From CAKSHC01 sp045594545 (GTDB lineage: Bacteria > Bacillota > Clostridia > Oscillospirales > UMGS1783), in the NCBI GenBank assembly GCA_045594545.1, contig JAZNYQ010000039.1, positions 1 through 64,000 of the forward strand: DNA of 64,000 nucleotides, written 5' to 3'. The translations under genes and the position numbers were made by a program. Positions 7,176 through 16,934 of this stretch are shown here, in pieces. Each line of letters starts with the position of its first letter. Positions within the stretch are counted from its first letter, which is position 1. Under the pieces are notes generated by a model. The model saw nothing but the letters and a program-made list of their open reading frames with translations. It had not been told where the DNA came from and did no database searches.

Positions 7176-10100
7176 TCAAAACAATCGCATCAATCCATCA
7201 TTTTCATCACCGATTCCCGCCTGCTTGAGCATAGCGGCACCCTGCTTGGATACCGGACTTGCCTGCAGCAGTTCCGCTGCCGTCATGAAAGATTGCTCCT
7301 CTCTCATACGAATGATGGCTTGCGCATCTTTTTCGGTAAATCCATCCAAAGCTCGCATCGGCAGTACAATATCTCCCTGCTCATTAGGCACAAAACTTTG
7401 ATATTCCGACTCGAATAGGTTAATCGATGAAAATTGGATTCCTCGCAACAACATTTCATATTCCACCGTCTGCTCCTCACGGTGATACATCTCTACTCGC
7501 AAAGCCAAGGCAGGAAGATTCTCAGCGCGTCCACTCTGCATCATATCTTCCATGTCATGCGTTGAGAAATAGGCACAGTAAAACTCCTGCGGAAAATTCA
7601 ATTTGTACCAAAGCAATTTTGAGGCGACCGCTTCCGATATTCCGTCACAGCCCGCCATACCGTTGAGTAAACTATGCTCCTGCTCAATATACAGTTCATC
7701 TGCACTTTCCTGTAACGACAGACAGGATTCATCCGCTTGTACCTCACGAGCCGGAACACCGCTTAAATGCTCGCAAATTCGCAGCATCTGCGCCGATACA
7801 TCCTCGGTAAAACGCAAACACAACAAAATATTGTCGTATTCATAAGCATCATAATGCGTAAAGTATAGATCCTTTACACCAGACACCGGAACGGTATGTT
7901 CAGGCGCATGAACGGGCAATACATATAACCGATCCTTTTGTACTTGCAACTGCCGCACCGAACCGGACATATTGGCGGCGATGCGGTTTTCTACGATTTC
8001 ACGGAACCCCTTACGGCTTTCTTCCTCATATCGGATGATCGCCTGCTTGGCCGTTTCGGGCGTATAAACGACCGCCGAACCCGCATATGGGCAATGCCAT
8101 GCGCCGTATTGAACGTCGATCCGCTCCTGAATACGGTCCCGCAGTGAAAGCGGTACACTGATCTCCAATGTGTAAGGGACCATGTCTTCCACAATCGTCG
8201 ATTCGACCCGATCAGTCAAGCCCAATTCATAAGCCACCTGCAACCGAAGCATTTCGCCCTCTATGGACACTTCCGGCAATAGGCGTTTGATCTCCATGGC
8301 TGCCAATAATAACGACCGCAAGCCCCGTTCTTCGATCCATTCCTTTTCCTGCGGAAACCGCGCCAAAGCCTCGTCTAAACGCACGTGATAGGCATCATCG
8401 GTCGGACAGGGCAACATCGGCTCGGGAATGGGCGCCGCCTCGTCGCACAAATCGGCAATGGCAACCGAATTTTCCACAACAAGCCGATGAGTTTCTTCCT
8501 CCGTCATACCGTCAAAACCTTTGAGCATCTGCTCAGTGGTGCGCATGTGATTGAGTCCCTGCGCATCCTCATCCCTCATAGTTTTTGTCGCCGCCAAAAC
8601 CACACGGGATAGGTGCTGATCCTCATCCAGATAATGCACATCTCCGGTTGCTACCACCGGTCGTCCTAATTGTTTGGCAATGGATAAGATCCGTCTGTGC
8701 ATATCATCCAGTATCTGCGAATCGTGCAACCGTCCGCTATCCACCATATGCATATAGGTTTCCGCCGGTTGCAATTCAAAATAATCATAAAACGATGCCG
8801 CCCGCATCAAATCTTCATCCCTGCGAAATCCCGTCAACATCTCAAACAGTTCACCCTCACTGCAGGCACTTCCAATCAAAAGATGCTCACGATTTTCCAA
8901 TAAAACACTCTTAGGAATCAACGGCTTTCGGGAGAAGTATTCCAGATAAGACATACTGCACAATTTATGCAGTTGCCGCATACCTTCATTATTTCTCGCC
9001 AGTAATACCACATGATACCGATGCTGTTTAGCCCAGTTCACGGTGATGGAACGGTTGATCTGCGAAACCAGTTCAATTTTATGTTTCTTCTTCAGATCAT
9101 CCAGTAATGGCAAGAAAATTTTGGCCAGCATCCGCGCATCATCACAAGCACGGTGATGATTGAATTCTCCAAGCCCCATAAAGGACGCCACCGTATCCAG
9201 TTTCACGTTGCGCAACTGCGGGAAAGCACTGCTGCACAGGGGTACCGTATCAATATAGGTATGATCAAATTCCTTACCCAAACGCGATGCCGCCGCGCGA
9301 ACGAATCCGCAGTCAAAATTAGCGTTGTGCGCCACCAGTACACTATCTCCCGCAAAGGCAAGAAACCGCTCCAATGCCACATCAATTTTCGGCGCATCAG
9401 CCACCATTTGATTGGTAATACCCGTCAGTTCGGTAATACGCGGCGGAATCGGCATTTCAGGATTGACAAAGGTGTTAAATTCATCAATGATCTCTCCGTT
9501 TTCCACCAAAACCGCACCGATTTCGGTAATTCGATCCACCGACATACTCAATCCCGTTGTCTCCAGATCAAATACCGTAAACCGTCCCGTCAACGGTTGC
9601 GTACTGTTCCCGCTTACCGCCGCATCCAGATCGTTGACCATATAGGCTTCCATACCGCCGATGATCTTAACTCCTAAATCGCGTCCAACCCGCACCGCCT
9701 GCGGCAAACTCCGCAAGGATGCATGATCGGTAATGGCAATCGCCGGATGCCCCCAATCGGCCACCCGTTGCACTAAAGATTCTGCCGCCAACGGCGCATC
9801 CATGGGCGAGGCAAAGGTATGCGTATGCAATTCGATGCGTTTTTCTTCGCTGTTATCCTCGCTACCTTCAACCTGAACTCGGCAAACGCTGTACGCCCGC
9901 ATGGACAATCCGCCGGCAAACGCATCCTCACCGACAGCCCCACGGATCATCAACCGATCCCCCATGTGCAAACCGGCGATAATATCATCCGCTTTCTCCG
10001 AATTAAATATCTTAACCGGCAATACCCCGCTCCCATCTTCAATGGAAAAAGCGATCATCGCCCGCTCTTTGGTTTCCTCCTGTTCCTCTTCCTGCTTGGT

Positions 10101-10805
10101 ATGATATACTCGCTTTTTCGGCGTATCGATCTGCCCGCAAACAATGGCACTCTTCATCCCGTCTTGCAAGGATGAAATCTTCAGCGGCTCACCCTCAAAC
10201 GCCTTGCCGTATATCGTATCACCGGCAGAAATCGCACCTTCTGCCCCCTCGATCTCCTGCGCCATAGCACCTGCCGTCATCGGCGCCGTACGATCCACCG
10301 TACTTTCCTTGCGGCGTATGTATTCCTCTATATTCTCTGTCGCCTCACTGCGATCCACAAACCGCACGGTCGCCCGAATCCCATATTTGAATTCCAAATA
10401 CTCTTGGAACTTCTTCACCATGCCGATTCGTTCCAGCACCGCCGCACCCGATGCCATCACCGGCACAATCAGAACATTTTCTTCCCATCTTGCCCCATCC
10501 GCTACGTACGCCCCCAGCGCCGCATGATCCGCCTTCATTTCCGCAATAAAGTCATCGACACTGTCCATATGCGCATCCTTGCAACAACACCGCACGATCA
10601 CTTCCGCAAGCACGTACGCCTCTTTGAGATTGCGGGCAATTCTGGCACACACATCCGCCGAAAGATAGGTCTGACTCTCCAGCCACACCTTGATCTTTCG
10701 CTGTCCCTTGTTCACCAATGTACTTTTCACAACGCACAAGCGGACGAGCTCATACAACTCGTCCGATTTGGGATATTTAGGAAAATATTCAGCAAATGTC
10801 TTCAT
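7176..10805 (-). CDS. polC: PolC-type DNA polymerase III homologue with degenerate polymerase core
   Basis: 1209 residues; full PolC is about 1440. Order: N-terminal region (1-215), OB fold (215-320), PHP domain split around a DEDDh exonuclease, then a shortened polymerase region (800-1209). PHP metal motifs are intact (H327-T-H329, TDH near 360, GMEA near 385, GDVH near 721). Exonuclease residues D413/E415, D498, H551 and D555/D556 are present. In the polymerase region the loop GSRGSVGSS and the zinc cysteines are absent, and the two-Asp motif PDIDLNFSGEYQ is replaced by VPYTLEISVPLS (876-887). GQHPGG is replaced by HAPEHT. LLKLDILGHDDP is replaced by ILLCLRFTEDV, which loses the third catalytic Asp. 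FPKAHAAAY is missing. The frame is open throughout, so this is divergence, not a pseudogene. It overlaps ispG by 4 bases, the standard polC position. I infer no polymerase activity; nuclease or structural roles remain possible. Confidence 0.85.
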   Translation of the reverse strand: MKTFAEYFPKYPKSDELYELVRLCVVKSTLVNKGQRKIKVWLESQTYLSADVCARIARNLKEAYVLAEVIVRCCCKDAHMDSVDDFIAEMKADHAALGAYVADGARWEENVLIVPVMASGAAVLERIGMVKKFQEYLEFKYGIRATVRFVDRSEATENIEEYIRRKESTVDRTAPMTAGAMAQEIEGAEGAISAGDTIYGKAFEGEPLKISSLQDGMKSAIVCGQIDTPKKRVYHTKQEEEQEETKERAMIAFSIEDGSGVLPVKIFNSEKADDIIAGLHMGDRLMIRGAVGEDAFAGGLSMRAYSVCRVQVEGSEDNSEEKRIELHTHTFASPMDAPLAAESLVQRVADWGHPAIAITDHASLRSLPQAVRVGRDLGVKIIGGMEAYMVNDLDAAVSGNSTQPLTGRFTVFDLETTGLSMSVDRITEIGAVLVENGEIIDEFNTFVNPEMPIPPRITELTGITNQMVADAPKIDVALERFLAFAGDSVLVAHNANFDCGFVRAAASRLGKEFDHTYIDTVPLCSSAFPQLRNVKLDTVASFMGLGEFNHHRACDDARMLAKIFLPLLDDLKKKHKIELVSQINRSITVNWAKQHRYHVVLLARNNEGMRQLHKLCSMSYLEYFSRKPLIPKSVLLENREHLLIGSACSEGELFEMLTGFRRDEDLMRAASFYDYFELQPAETYMHMVDSGRLHDSQILDDMHRRILSIAKQLGRPVVATGDVHYLDEDQHLSRVVLAATKTMRDEDAQGLNHMRTTEQMLKGFDGMTEEETHRLVVENSVAIADLCDEAAPIPEPMLPCPTDDAYHVRLDEALARFPQEKEWIEERGLRSLLLAAMEIKRLLPEVSIEGEMLRLQVAYELGLTDRVESTIVEDMVPYTLEISVPLSLRDRIQERIDVQYGAWHCPYAGSAVVYTPETAKQAIIRYEEESRKGFREIVENRIAANMSGSVRQLQVQKDRLYVLPVHAPEHTVPVSGVKDLYFTHYDAYEYDNILLCLRFTEDVSAQMLRICEHLSGVPAREVQADESCLSLQESADELYIEQEHSLLNGMAGCDGISEAVASKLLWYKLNFPQEFYCAYFSTHDMEDMMQSGRAENLPALALRVEMYHREEQTVEYEMLLRGIQFSSINLFESEYQSFVPNEQGDIVLPMRALDGFTEKDAQAIIRMREEQSFMTAAELLQASPVSKQGAAMLKQAGIGDENDGLMRLF

Positions 10806-11851
10806 GCTTTCTCCTGCATTTTCTCAATTTCCAACATCAGTTCATCCAATGCCCGCGCAGCCGGCACCTTGCGTAATACCTGTCCGCCGCGGAAGAGCAT
10901 GTATTCATCCACGCCGCCGGCCAAACCGATATCCGCTTCTTTGGCCTCCCCCGGTCCGTTTACGATACAACCCATAACCGCCACCGTGATCGGCAAGTCC
11001 ACATCCGCCAACCGATCTTCAACCTCTTGCGCCAAAGCAACCAGATCCACTTTCGTGCGCCCACAGGTCGGACAGGATACCACCTGTACCCCACGGTTCG
11101 ATAATCCCAGTGCACGCAACAGCTTGTACGCCGCCTTGACCTCTTCCACCGGATCGGCCGTTAACGATACCCGCATCGTGTCACCAATACCATCCAACAA
11201 AAGCGCACCAATACCCGCACTCGACTTGATGATGCCGTTCATCAGCGTTCCCGCCTCGGTCACCCCAATATGTAACGGATAAGGTGATTGCTCATGCAAT
11301 AATCGATTGCACGCCACCATCTCCGGCACCCGCGAAGACTTGACTGAAATTACGATATCATCAAAATCAAAACGCTCCAAAAGCGAGGCGCTGTATCGGG
11401 CACTCTCACACAGCGCCTCCGGACACACACGCCCGTATTTCTCTAAAATATTCTTCTCTAATGAGCCCGAATTAACGCCTACGCGAATCGGAATCCCCGC
11501 CATGCGACAAGCATCCGCCACCGCCTTGACACGGTCATCCGCCCCGATATTGCCGGGATTAATGCGAATTTTATCAGCACCGGCCGCAATCGCTCCCAGT
11601 GCCAGTTTATAATCAAAATGAATATCAGCCACCATCGGCAATGGCGAACGCTCCCGAATCTTACCAAACGTGCGCACCGCATCCTCATGCGGCACAGCCA
11701 ATCGCACAATCTGACATCCCGCTTTGGCCAACGCATCAATCTGTGCCAAACAGCCCTCAATATTATGCGTATCCACCGACAACATACTCTGCACCGATAC
11801 CGTCACGTCACCCATGCAGATGTCGCCCACATATACTCGTTTGCGTTCCAT
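10802..11851 (-). CDS. ispG: 4-hydroxy-3-methylbut-2-enyl diphosphate synthase
   Basis: Seventh step of the MEP isoprenoid pathway: reductive ring opening of MEcPP to HMBPP by a [4Fe-4S] enzyme. 349 residues, the normal bacterial short form. Visible signs are the TIM-barrel start VGDICMGD..VSVQSM, GADKIRINPGNIG, the cluster cysteines in SCPTCGRT and GCIVNGPGEA, and the conserved Glu of the latter. It lies between rseP (1-base overlap) and polC (4-base overlap), so it is translationally coupled on both sides. Dxr (12861-14006) and IspH (17009-19003), encoded nearby, act in the same pathway. Confidence 0.97.
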   Translation of the reverse strand: MERKRVYVGDICMGDVTVSVQSMLSVDTHNIEGCLAQIDALAKAGCQIVRLAVPHEDAVRTFGKIRERSPLPMVADIHFDYKLALGAIAAGADKIRINPGNIGADDRVKAVADACRMAGIPIRVGVNSGSLEKNILEKYGRVCPEALCESARYSASLLERFDFDDIVISVKSSRVPEMVACNRLLHEQSPYPLHIGVTEAGTLMNGIIKSSAGIGALLLDGIGDTMRVSLTADPVEEVKAAYKLLRALGLSNRGVQVVSCPTCGRTKVDLVALAQEVEDRLADVDLPITVAVMGCIVNGPGEAKEADIGLAGGVDEYMLFRGGQVLRKVPAARALDELMLEIEKMQEKA

Positions 11852-12852
11852 TATGTCACCACCCGAATTATGTCATTGATAAATACAAATACCGTCAGAA
11901 GCATCAGCAAACCAAAGCCAACCAAGTGAACAATCCCCTCTTTTTCAGGCGGAATGGGGCGTCCCATAACGGCCTCGATCAAAATAAATAGGATTCTTCC
12001 GCCATCCAAGGCCGGCAAGGGCAATAAATTCATTACCCCTAAATTGATGGCAATCAACGCCACTAAATTCAGTACCGGCAAAGCCCCATACTCAACCGTA
12101 TCTCCAATCATGGCCGTGATCCCGACAGGTCCCGTCAACTCTCCAACACCAACCCGTCCGGTCACTAAAAAGGCAAGCGACTTCCATACCGACCGCACGA
12201 TCGATAAACTCTCGGTCGCCGTCTGGGTAAATACAGATCCAATCGTCATATCTTCCACTCCGAAAGATATCCCGATCCGCTTTCCTTCTTCCGTGTCAAT
12301 GATGGAGATATCCGTCAGTTTGACCCGCTCCCCGTCACGAATGACCGTCGCATCAAAGGTATCCGAATCAATAAAATTGATTGCCAAACTCAAGTCCGTA
12401 TAATTCAAAACTCCATATCCGTCACAGCGTACAATGCGGTCTCCCGCCTGAAATGCCGTCTGCTCTTCCAGATATACATCTTCAATGCGTGTCGTCACAA
12501 ACTGCGGCACAAAACATTGAATGATAAATACAAGAATAACGCCAAATACCAGGTTCATACCGGCACCTGCCGCCAGTACACCTATGCGCGCCCGCTTGCT
12601 CTTTTTGTTAAAGGCACGCTCATCCTCAATATCTTCATCCTCACCGACCATCATACACGATCCGCCGATCGGGAATAACTTTAAGGAGAACAGCGTTTCC
12701 TTGCCCTGTTTTTTCCAAATCCGAGGCCCCATGCCCAGCGAAAATTCCACAACGCCGATGCCGGCCTTCTTCGCCGCCAAAAAATGCCCCAACTCATGAA
12801 TGAATATTAAAAATCCAAACATGAAAATTGCTATTAAAATTGACCAAAACAT
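11851..12852 (-). CDS. rseP: RIP-type intramembrane zinc metalloprotease (RseP/RasP)
   Basis: Site-2 protease that cleaves membrane-anchored regulatory proteins such as anti-sigma factors within the bilayer. 333 residues. The active-site HELGH is in the first membrane segment (FLIFIHELGHFLAAKKAG). A single PDZ domain occupies the middle, and the second zinc-site segment NLLPLPALDGGRI is near the C-terminus. Four membrane segments are apparent. The single PDZ and the length match Gram-positive RasP. Possible substrates cannot be named from this window. Confidence 0.95.
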   Translation of the reverse strand: MFWSILIAIFMFGFLIFIHELGHFLAAKKAGIGVVEFSLGMGPRIWKKQGKETLFSLKLFPIGGSCMMVGEDEDIEDERAFNKKSKRARIGVLAAGAGMNLVFGVILVFIIQCFVPQFVTTRIEDVYLEEQTAFQAGDRIVRCDGYGVLNYTDLSLAINFIDSDTFDATVIRDGERVKLTDISIIDTEEGKRIGISFGVEDMTIGSVFTQTATESLSIVRSVWKSLAFLVTGRVGVGELTGPVGITAMIGDTVEYGALPVLNLVALIAINLGVMNLLPLPALDGGRILFILIEAVMGRPIPPEKEGIVHLVGFGLLMLLTVFVFINDIIRVVT

Positions 12853-12860
12853 AGTCAGGA

Positions 12861-14006
12861 TTAGCCCCTCTCCATCAAGATATCCGCCGTCTGCCGCGCC
12901 AAGCGGTCAGCTTCTATTATATCCTCCAAACTCGGATTTAACACAGGTTCCACCCGTGCGCACACATCTTCAACCACCATCGGGATCCGATAAAACGGAA
13001 TCCGATCCGCCAGAAATGCCGCCACCGCGCACTCATTGGCCCCATTAAGAATCGTCGGCATCGTACCGCCAACGGTGATGGCCTGCCGTGCCAATCCTAC
13101 CAGACGGAAGGTCTCCTCATCGCACGCATCAAAGGTCAATGTCCCCGCCCCGATCAGATCCAGCGGCTCCACAACGGCCGGCGTGCTGTCAGGATAGGAT
13201 AAGGCGTACTGAATGGGCAGACGCATATCCGGTACCCCCATCTGCGCCAACACACTGTTATCTTCAAATCGAACCATCGAATGAACAATGCTCTGCCGAT
13301 GCACCACGATCTCCACCTGTTGTGGCGTCACATCAAATAGGTGCACCGCCTCGATCAGTTCCAAACCCTTGTTCATCATGGTAGCACTGTCTATCGTGAT
13401 CTTGGCACCCATGCTCCAATTCGGATGTTTTAACGCCTGCGCCTTAGTCACGCTTTGTAATTGCTCGGCCTTATATCCAAAGAACGGCCCGCCCGACGCT
13501 GTCAAGATGATAGACTTTACACGCCGTTTTGTATCTTGCAAGCATTGGAATATGGCGCTGTGCTCACTGTCCACCGGCAAAATGGAAGCACCATGCATCT
13601 TGGCCTGCTCTTTCACCAGATCACCACCGGTGACCAGCGTCTCCTTATTGGCCAAAGCCACATCTTTTCCCGCGTGCAAGGCTGTCAATGTCGGGCGCAG
13701 TCCCGCAATGCCGACAATGGCATTGAGCACCATATCGGCCGAATCCCAAGTCGCCAGATCCTCAACCGCCTTCGCACCGCCCAGCACAACCGTTTGGGTA
13801 TCCTTGACGCGCACCCGCAGATCAGCCGCCGCCCGCTCGTCAGCCATCACCGCCAGCGGAATATGACGTTCTCGAATGATCTTCTCCATGCCCGCCACAT
13901 CACGGTTGGCGCTCACACCTGCAATTGTATATCCGTTTTTTGCACAAACATCAATGGCCAACTGACCGATCGAACCGGTCGCCCCCAAAAGCACTACCTG
14001 TTTCAT
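12861..14006 (-). CDS. dxr: 1-deoxy-D-xylulose 5-phosphate reductoisomerase
   Basis: First committed MEP-pathway enzyme: DXP to MEP with NADPH and a divalent metal. 381 residues, the normal length. The N-terminal Rossmann motif is LGATGSIGQLAIDV. The metal/substrate region shows PVDSEHSAIFQCL and TASGGPFFG, followed by HPNWSMGAKITIDSATMMNKGLELIEA. The C-terminal helical domain is complete. The start follows AGAGGG. It sits in the conserved uppS-cdsA-dxr-rseP order. Confidence 0.97.
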   Translation of the reverse strand: MKQVVLLGATGSIGQLAIDVCAKNGYTIAGVSANRDVAGMEKIIRERHIPLAVMADERAAADLRVRVKDTQTVVLGGAKAVEDLATWDSADMVLNAIVGIAGLRPTLTALHAGKDVALANKETLVTGGDLVKEQAKMHGASILPVDSEHSAIFQCLQDTKRRVKSIILTASGGPFFGYKAEQLQSVTKAQALKHPNWSMGAKITIDSATMMNKGLELIEAVHLFDVTPQQVEIVVHRQSIVHSMVRFEDNSVLAQMGVPDMRLPIQYALSYPDSTPAVVEPLDLIGAGTLTFDACDEETFRLVGLARQAITVGGTMPTILNGANECAVAAFLADRIPFYRIPMVVEDVCARVEPVLNPSLEDIIEADRLARQTADILMERG

Positions 14007-14017
14007 ATTACCCTCTT

Positions 14018-14845
14018 TTAACTATATAACGGATGAATCCACATTATGAAAAGACAAAAACAGGGCCCCACATACAACAAACTGTCAAAGCGGTCTAACA
14101 CTCCGCCGTGTCCCGGCATCCATGAACCAAAATCTTTCACCTGAAAATTGCGTTTGATTGCCGACATCGACAGATCTCCGAACTGATCCAGCACGCCGCA
14201 AATAAGCCCAAGCGCAATTAGTATCGGAAAATTTACCATCCTATGACAAGCCCCATATAAAACCAGCCCGACGATCGCATAAATGATTGCCGAAATGGCA
14301 ACACCGCCAATAAATCCTTCGACCGTCTTCTTCGGACTGATTACCGGCGCCAACTTATGTCTGCCGCAGGCACGACCGACAAAGTATGCCCCCGTATCGG
14401 TTCCAAAACAGCTTAAAAGAATCAAGATCAAGTAAGCAACACCCTGCGTACGGGCGACGGCTATGCTGTTGTACAGAATAGGAAATACCAAAGAAATAGC
14501 AAAAACGATCCACGGCTTCTTCAAGGAATATGCCCCGAATTTCAGCATGTTCCATCCGCTTAACGCCATAGCCATCACAAAAACTACCGCCAACACAGGC
14601 AAATAGTAATCGTAAGGCAGAAAAGCAAAACCAAGCCCCCATACCATGGAAATCCCCAACAGCCATGGAGCCGCTTTGCTCTGTTTGAGCAGTCCGCTCA
14701 CTTGGAATAGCTCATATACCGCAAAGCCGGATAAGAAAGACACAACACCTTTCATAACCCAAACCACATGTGAAAACAACAAAATCAATACCGTACAAAG
14801 CCCAATAAAGAAACCGGTAATTACTCGCTGTTTGAGCATACTCAT
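14018..14845 (-). CDS. cdsA: Phosphatidate cytidylyltransferase
   Basis: Makes CDP-diacylglycerol from phosphatidate and CTP, feeding phospholipid synthesis in the membrane. 275 residues with about eight hydrophobic segments. The family signature is present as SAIKRNFQVKDFGSWMPGHGGVLDRFDSLL near the C-terminus (key residues K-R, K-D, P-G-H-G-G, D-R-D), as is SPKKTVEGFIGG. The first ATG overlaps the uppS stop by 4 bases. Confidence 0.96.
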   Translation of the reverse strand: MSMLKQRVITGFFIGLCTVLILLFSHVVWVMKGVVSFLSGFAVYELFQVSGLLKQSKAAPWLLGISMVWGLGFAFLPYDYYLPVLAVVFVMAMALSGWNMLKFGAYSLKKPWIVFAISLVFPILYNSIAVARTQGVAYLILILLSCFGTDTGAYFVGRACGRHKLAPVISPKKTVEGFIGGVAISAIIYAIVGLVLYGACHRMVNFPILIALGLICGVLDQFGDLSMSAIKRNFQVKDFGSWMPGHGGVLDRFDSLLYVGPCFCLFIMWIHPLYS

Positions 14846-15576
14846 ACTCCCCCAAACCGTCGGGTACGACGGTTAAAGTCTATAATAGCCGCATCCAGAT
14901 CCCGCTCAGAAAAGTCGGGCCACAATACATCGGAATACCAAAACTCCGCATACGCACATTGCCATAGCAGAAAATTCGATAAGCGCTGCTCCCCGCTGGG
15001 TCGGATGATCAGATCGGGATCGGGCTGATCACCCGTATACATGGCTTGTCCCATCATCGCCTCATCAATATCCGACGCTTTCATTTCCCCATCTGCACAT
15101 TGCTGCGCCAAACGTTTAACGGCCTGCACGATCTCCTGCCGTCCACCGTAATTGATGGCAATATTAACGGTAATGCCGGTCATCGACTCGGTCAACGCCA
15201 TCGCCTTGGTTATCTTCTCCTGCAACTCATCAGAAAGCCGCGACAGATCGCCGATAAACCGCAATTTCATGTTGTACTCGTTGAAATCCACCAGGATCTC
15301 ATCCAAATACTCGTTAAATTGCTTCATTAAAGCATCCACTTCTTCCTGAGGACGGCTCCAGTTCTCGGTGGAAAAGGCGTAATAGGTCACATATTTCACG
15401 CCGATTTTAGAGCAATAACGGGTAATGGCGCGAAAGGTCTTACCTCCCTGTGCGTGTCCTAAAAAGCGAGGGAGACCGCGCTTCTTGGCCCAACGCCCGT
15501 TTCCGTCCATGATGATACCGATATGCGCCGGAATCACGCATTGTGAAATATCCGGTTTCTTCGAAAAAATCCCCAC
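14842..15576 (-). CDS. uppS: Isoprenyl (undecaprenyl) diphosphate synthase
   Basis: Cis-prenyltransferase extending farnesyl diphosphate with isopentenyl diphosphate to the C55 carrier used for peptidoglycan and wall polymers. 244 residues. The catalytic Asp motif IIMDGNGRWAKKRGLPR is near residue 22, followed by TYYAFSTENW and the C-terminal DLIIRPSGEQRLSNFLLWQ. The start codon is GTG at 15576, seven bases after AGGAG. A hairpin without a T-run (15601-15627) lies between frr and this gene and might tune readthrough or processing. Confidence 0.96.
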   Translation of the reverse strand: MGIFSKKPDISQCVIPAHIGIIMDGNGRWAKKRGLPRFLGHAQGGKTFRAITRYCSKIGVKYVTYYAFSTENWSRPQEEVDALMKQFNEYLDEILVDFNEYNMKLRFIGDLSRLSDELQEKITKAMALTESMTGITVNIAINYGGRQEIVQAVKRLAQQCADGEMKASDIDEAMMGQAMYTGDQPDPDLIIRPSGEQRLSNFLLWQCAYAEFWYSDVLWPDFSERDLDAAIIDFNRRTRRFGGV

Positions 15577-15636
15577 AAAAATTCTCCTATGATATGATGA
15601 CCCCGCAGGCGTTTTACGACTGCGGGGATGGTTCGG

Positions 15637-16191
15637 TTATACCGATTTCAATTCCTTTTCTTTTGCCGAATAGGTCTCATCAATCGCTTTTACGCTCTTG
15701 TCAGTCAATTCCTGAATGTCCTTTTCGATGATCTTGTAATCATCTTCGGTAATCTCACTGGCCTTCTGCTGTTTCTTGTATTTGTCAATGGCATCACGAC
15801 GGATGGAACGAATCGAAACCTTGGCCGACTCAGCCATAGCCGAAACCTCTTTGATCAGATCCTTACGGCGTTCCTCGGTCAGAGGCGGAAATACTAGACG
15901 GATCACCTTGCCGTCATTCGACGGATTGATGCCGATATCCGATGTGTTGATCGCCTTCTCGATCGCTTTTAACTGCGAAGCATCATACGGCTGAATGACC
16001 AGTACACGGGCCTCACTTACCGAAATGGCCGCCATCTGATTGAGCGGCGTCTCGGTCCCCCAATAATCAATGCGGATCTTATCCAGCACGGCCGGATTGG
16101 CTCGGCCGGCACGAACCGCCGCATAATCTTTCTCAAGAACCGCAATGGTCTTGTTCATCTTTTCTTGAATTTCAGGATAACTGCCTTTCAT
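15637..16191 (-). CDS. frr: Ribosome recycling factor
   Basis: Dissociates post-termination ribosomes together with EF-G in the cytoplasm. 184 residues, normal length (about 185). Typical stretches are VRAGRANPAVLDKI, TPLNQMAAISV, PFDASQ-like QPYDASQLKAIEKAI and the C-terminal RRDAIDKYKKQ. The ribosome binding site GAGGAGG is embedded in the last codons of pyrH, 3 bases upstream of the start region, so the two genes are coupled. Confidence 0.97.
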   Translation of the reverse strand: MKGSYPEIQEKMNKTIAVLEKDYAAVRAGRANPAVLDKIRIDYWGTETPLNQMAAISVSEARVLVIQPYDASQLKAIEKAINTSDIGINPSNDGKVIRLVFPPLTEERRKDLIKEVSAMAESAKVSIRSIRRDAIDKYKKQQKASEITEDDYKIIEKDIQELTDKSVKAIDETYSAKEKELKSV

Positions 16192-16194
16192 GAT

Positions 16195-16905
16195 TTAATC
16201 CTCCTCAACTAATGTTCCGACATTCTCGCCGGAGATGGCTCTTACAATATTATCGGGATCATTTAATCCAAATACCAAAATCGGAATATGGTTATCTTTA
16301 CACATGGCCGCCGCCGTGCTATCCATAACGCCAAGATCCTTATTGAGGATCTCCGCAGGACTCAAATGATCGATCTTAACGGCATTGGGATCTTTCTTCG
16401 GATCTGCCGTATATACGCCGTCCACATTGGTGGCTTTCATGAAGATATCGGCATCGATCTCAGCCGCGCGCAAAGCCGCCGCCGTATCGGTAGAGAAAAA
16501 CGGATTTCCCGTACCGCACCCAAATACAACCACGCGTCCCTTTTCCAGGTGCCGTACCGCCTTGTTGCGGATATACGGTTCTGCAATCTGACGCATTTCA
16601 ATAGCTGTCTGAACACGAGTCGGAACTCCTAACTGCTCCATCGCATCGGCAAAAGCCAACGCATTGATGGTAGTAGCCAGCATGCCCATGTGATCGGCTC
16701 GCGTGCGATCCATGTTTCCACTGATCTTTCCGCGCCAGAAATTCCCGCCGCCGACAACGATGGCTACCTGCGCCCCAAGCGCCACACTCTCGCTGACCTT
16801 CTGCGCTACACGTCCCAAAACATCAAAGTCAATGCCCGACCCTTTTCCGCCGGCCAAGGCTTCTCCGCTGATTTTTAATAAAATCCTTTTGTATTTGAGT
16901 CCCAT
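16195..16905 (-). CDS. pyrH: Uridylate kinase
   Basis: Phosphorylates UMP to UDP, a step of pyrimidine nucleotide synthesis. 236 residues from the ATG at 16905, which follows AAGGAG at 6-base spacing; five extra residues in frame upstream lack a site. Motifs: RILLKISGEAL, VGGGNFWRG, TRADHMGMLATTINALA and VVVFGCGTGNPFFSTDTAAALRA. First gene of the pyrH-frr-uppS-cdsA-dxr-rseP-ispG-polC run. Confidence 0.97.
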   Translation of the reverse strand: MGLKYKRILLKISGEALAGGKGSGIDFDVLGRVAQKVSESVALGAQVAIVVGGGNFWRGKISGNMDRTRADHMGMLATTINALAFADAMEQLGVPTRVQTAIEMRQIAEPYIRNKAVRHLEKGRVVVFGCGTGNPFFSTDTAAALRAAEIDADIFMKATNVDGVYTADPKKDPNAVKIDHLSPAEILNKDLGVMDSTAAAMCKDNHIPILVFGLNDPDNIVRAISGENVGTLVEED

Positions 16906-16934
16906 ACCCTTCTCCTTCAAATGATCTTACTTAT

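Noticed and set aside
7176..10805. polC-like gene as a pseudogene
   Set aside because: The frame is open for 1209 codons with a good start overlap, and PHP and exonuclease residues are intact, so divergence with retained function is more likely than decay.
10404..11282. A 292-codon open frame on the + strand
   Set aside because: Antisense to ispG and the polC-like gene; no family features.
15601..15627. Hairpin between frr and uppS as a terminator
   Set aside because: An 8-bp G/C stem with an 11-base loop but no T-run on the minus strand; the gene cluster is otherwise continuous, so it is more likely a processing or translational element.
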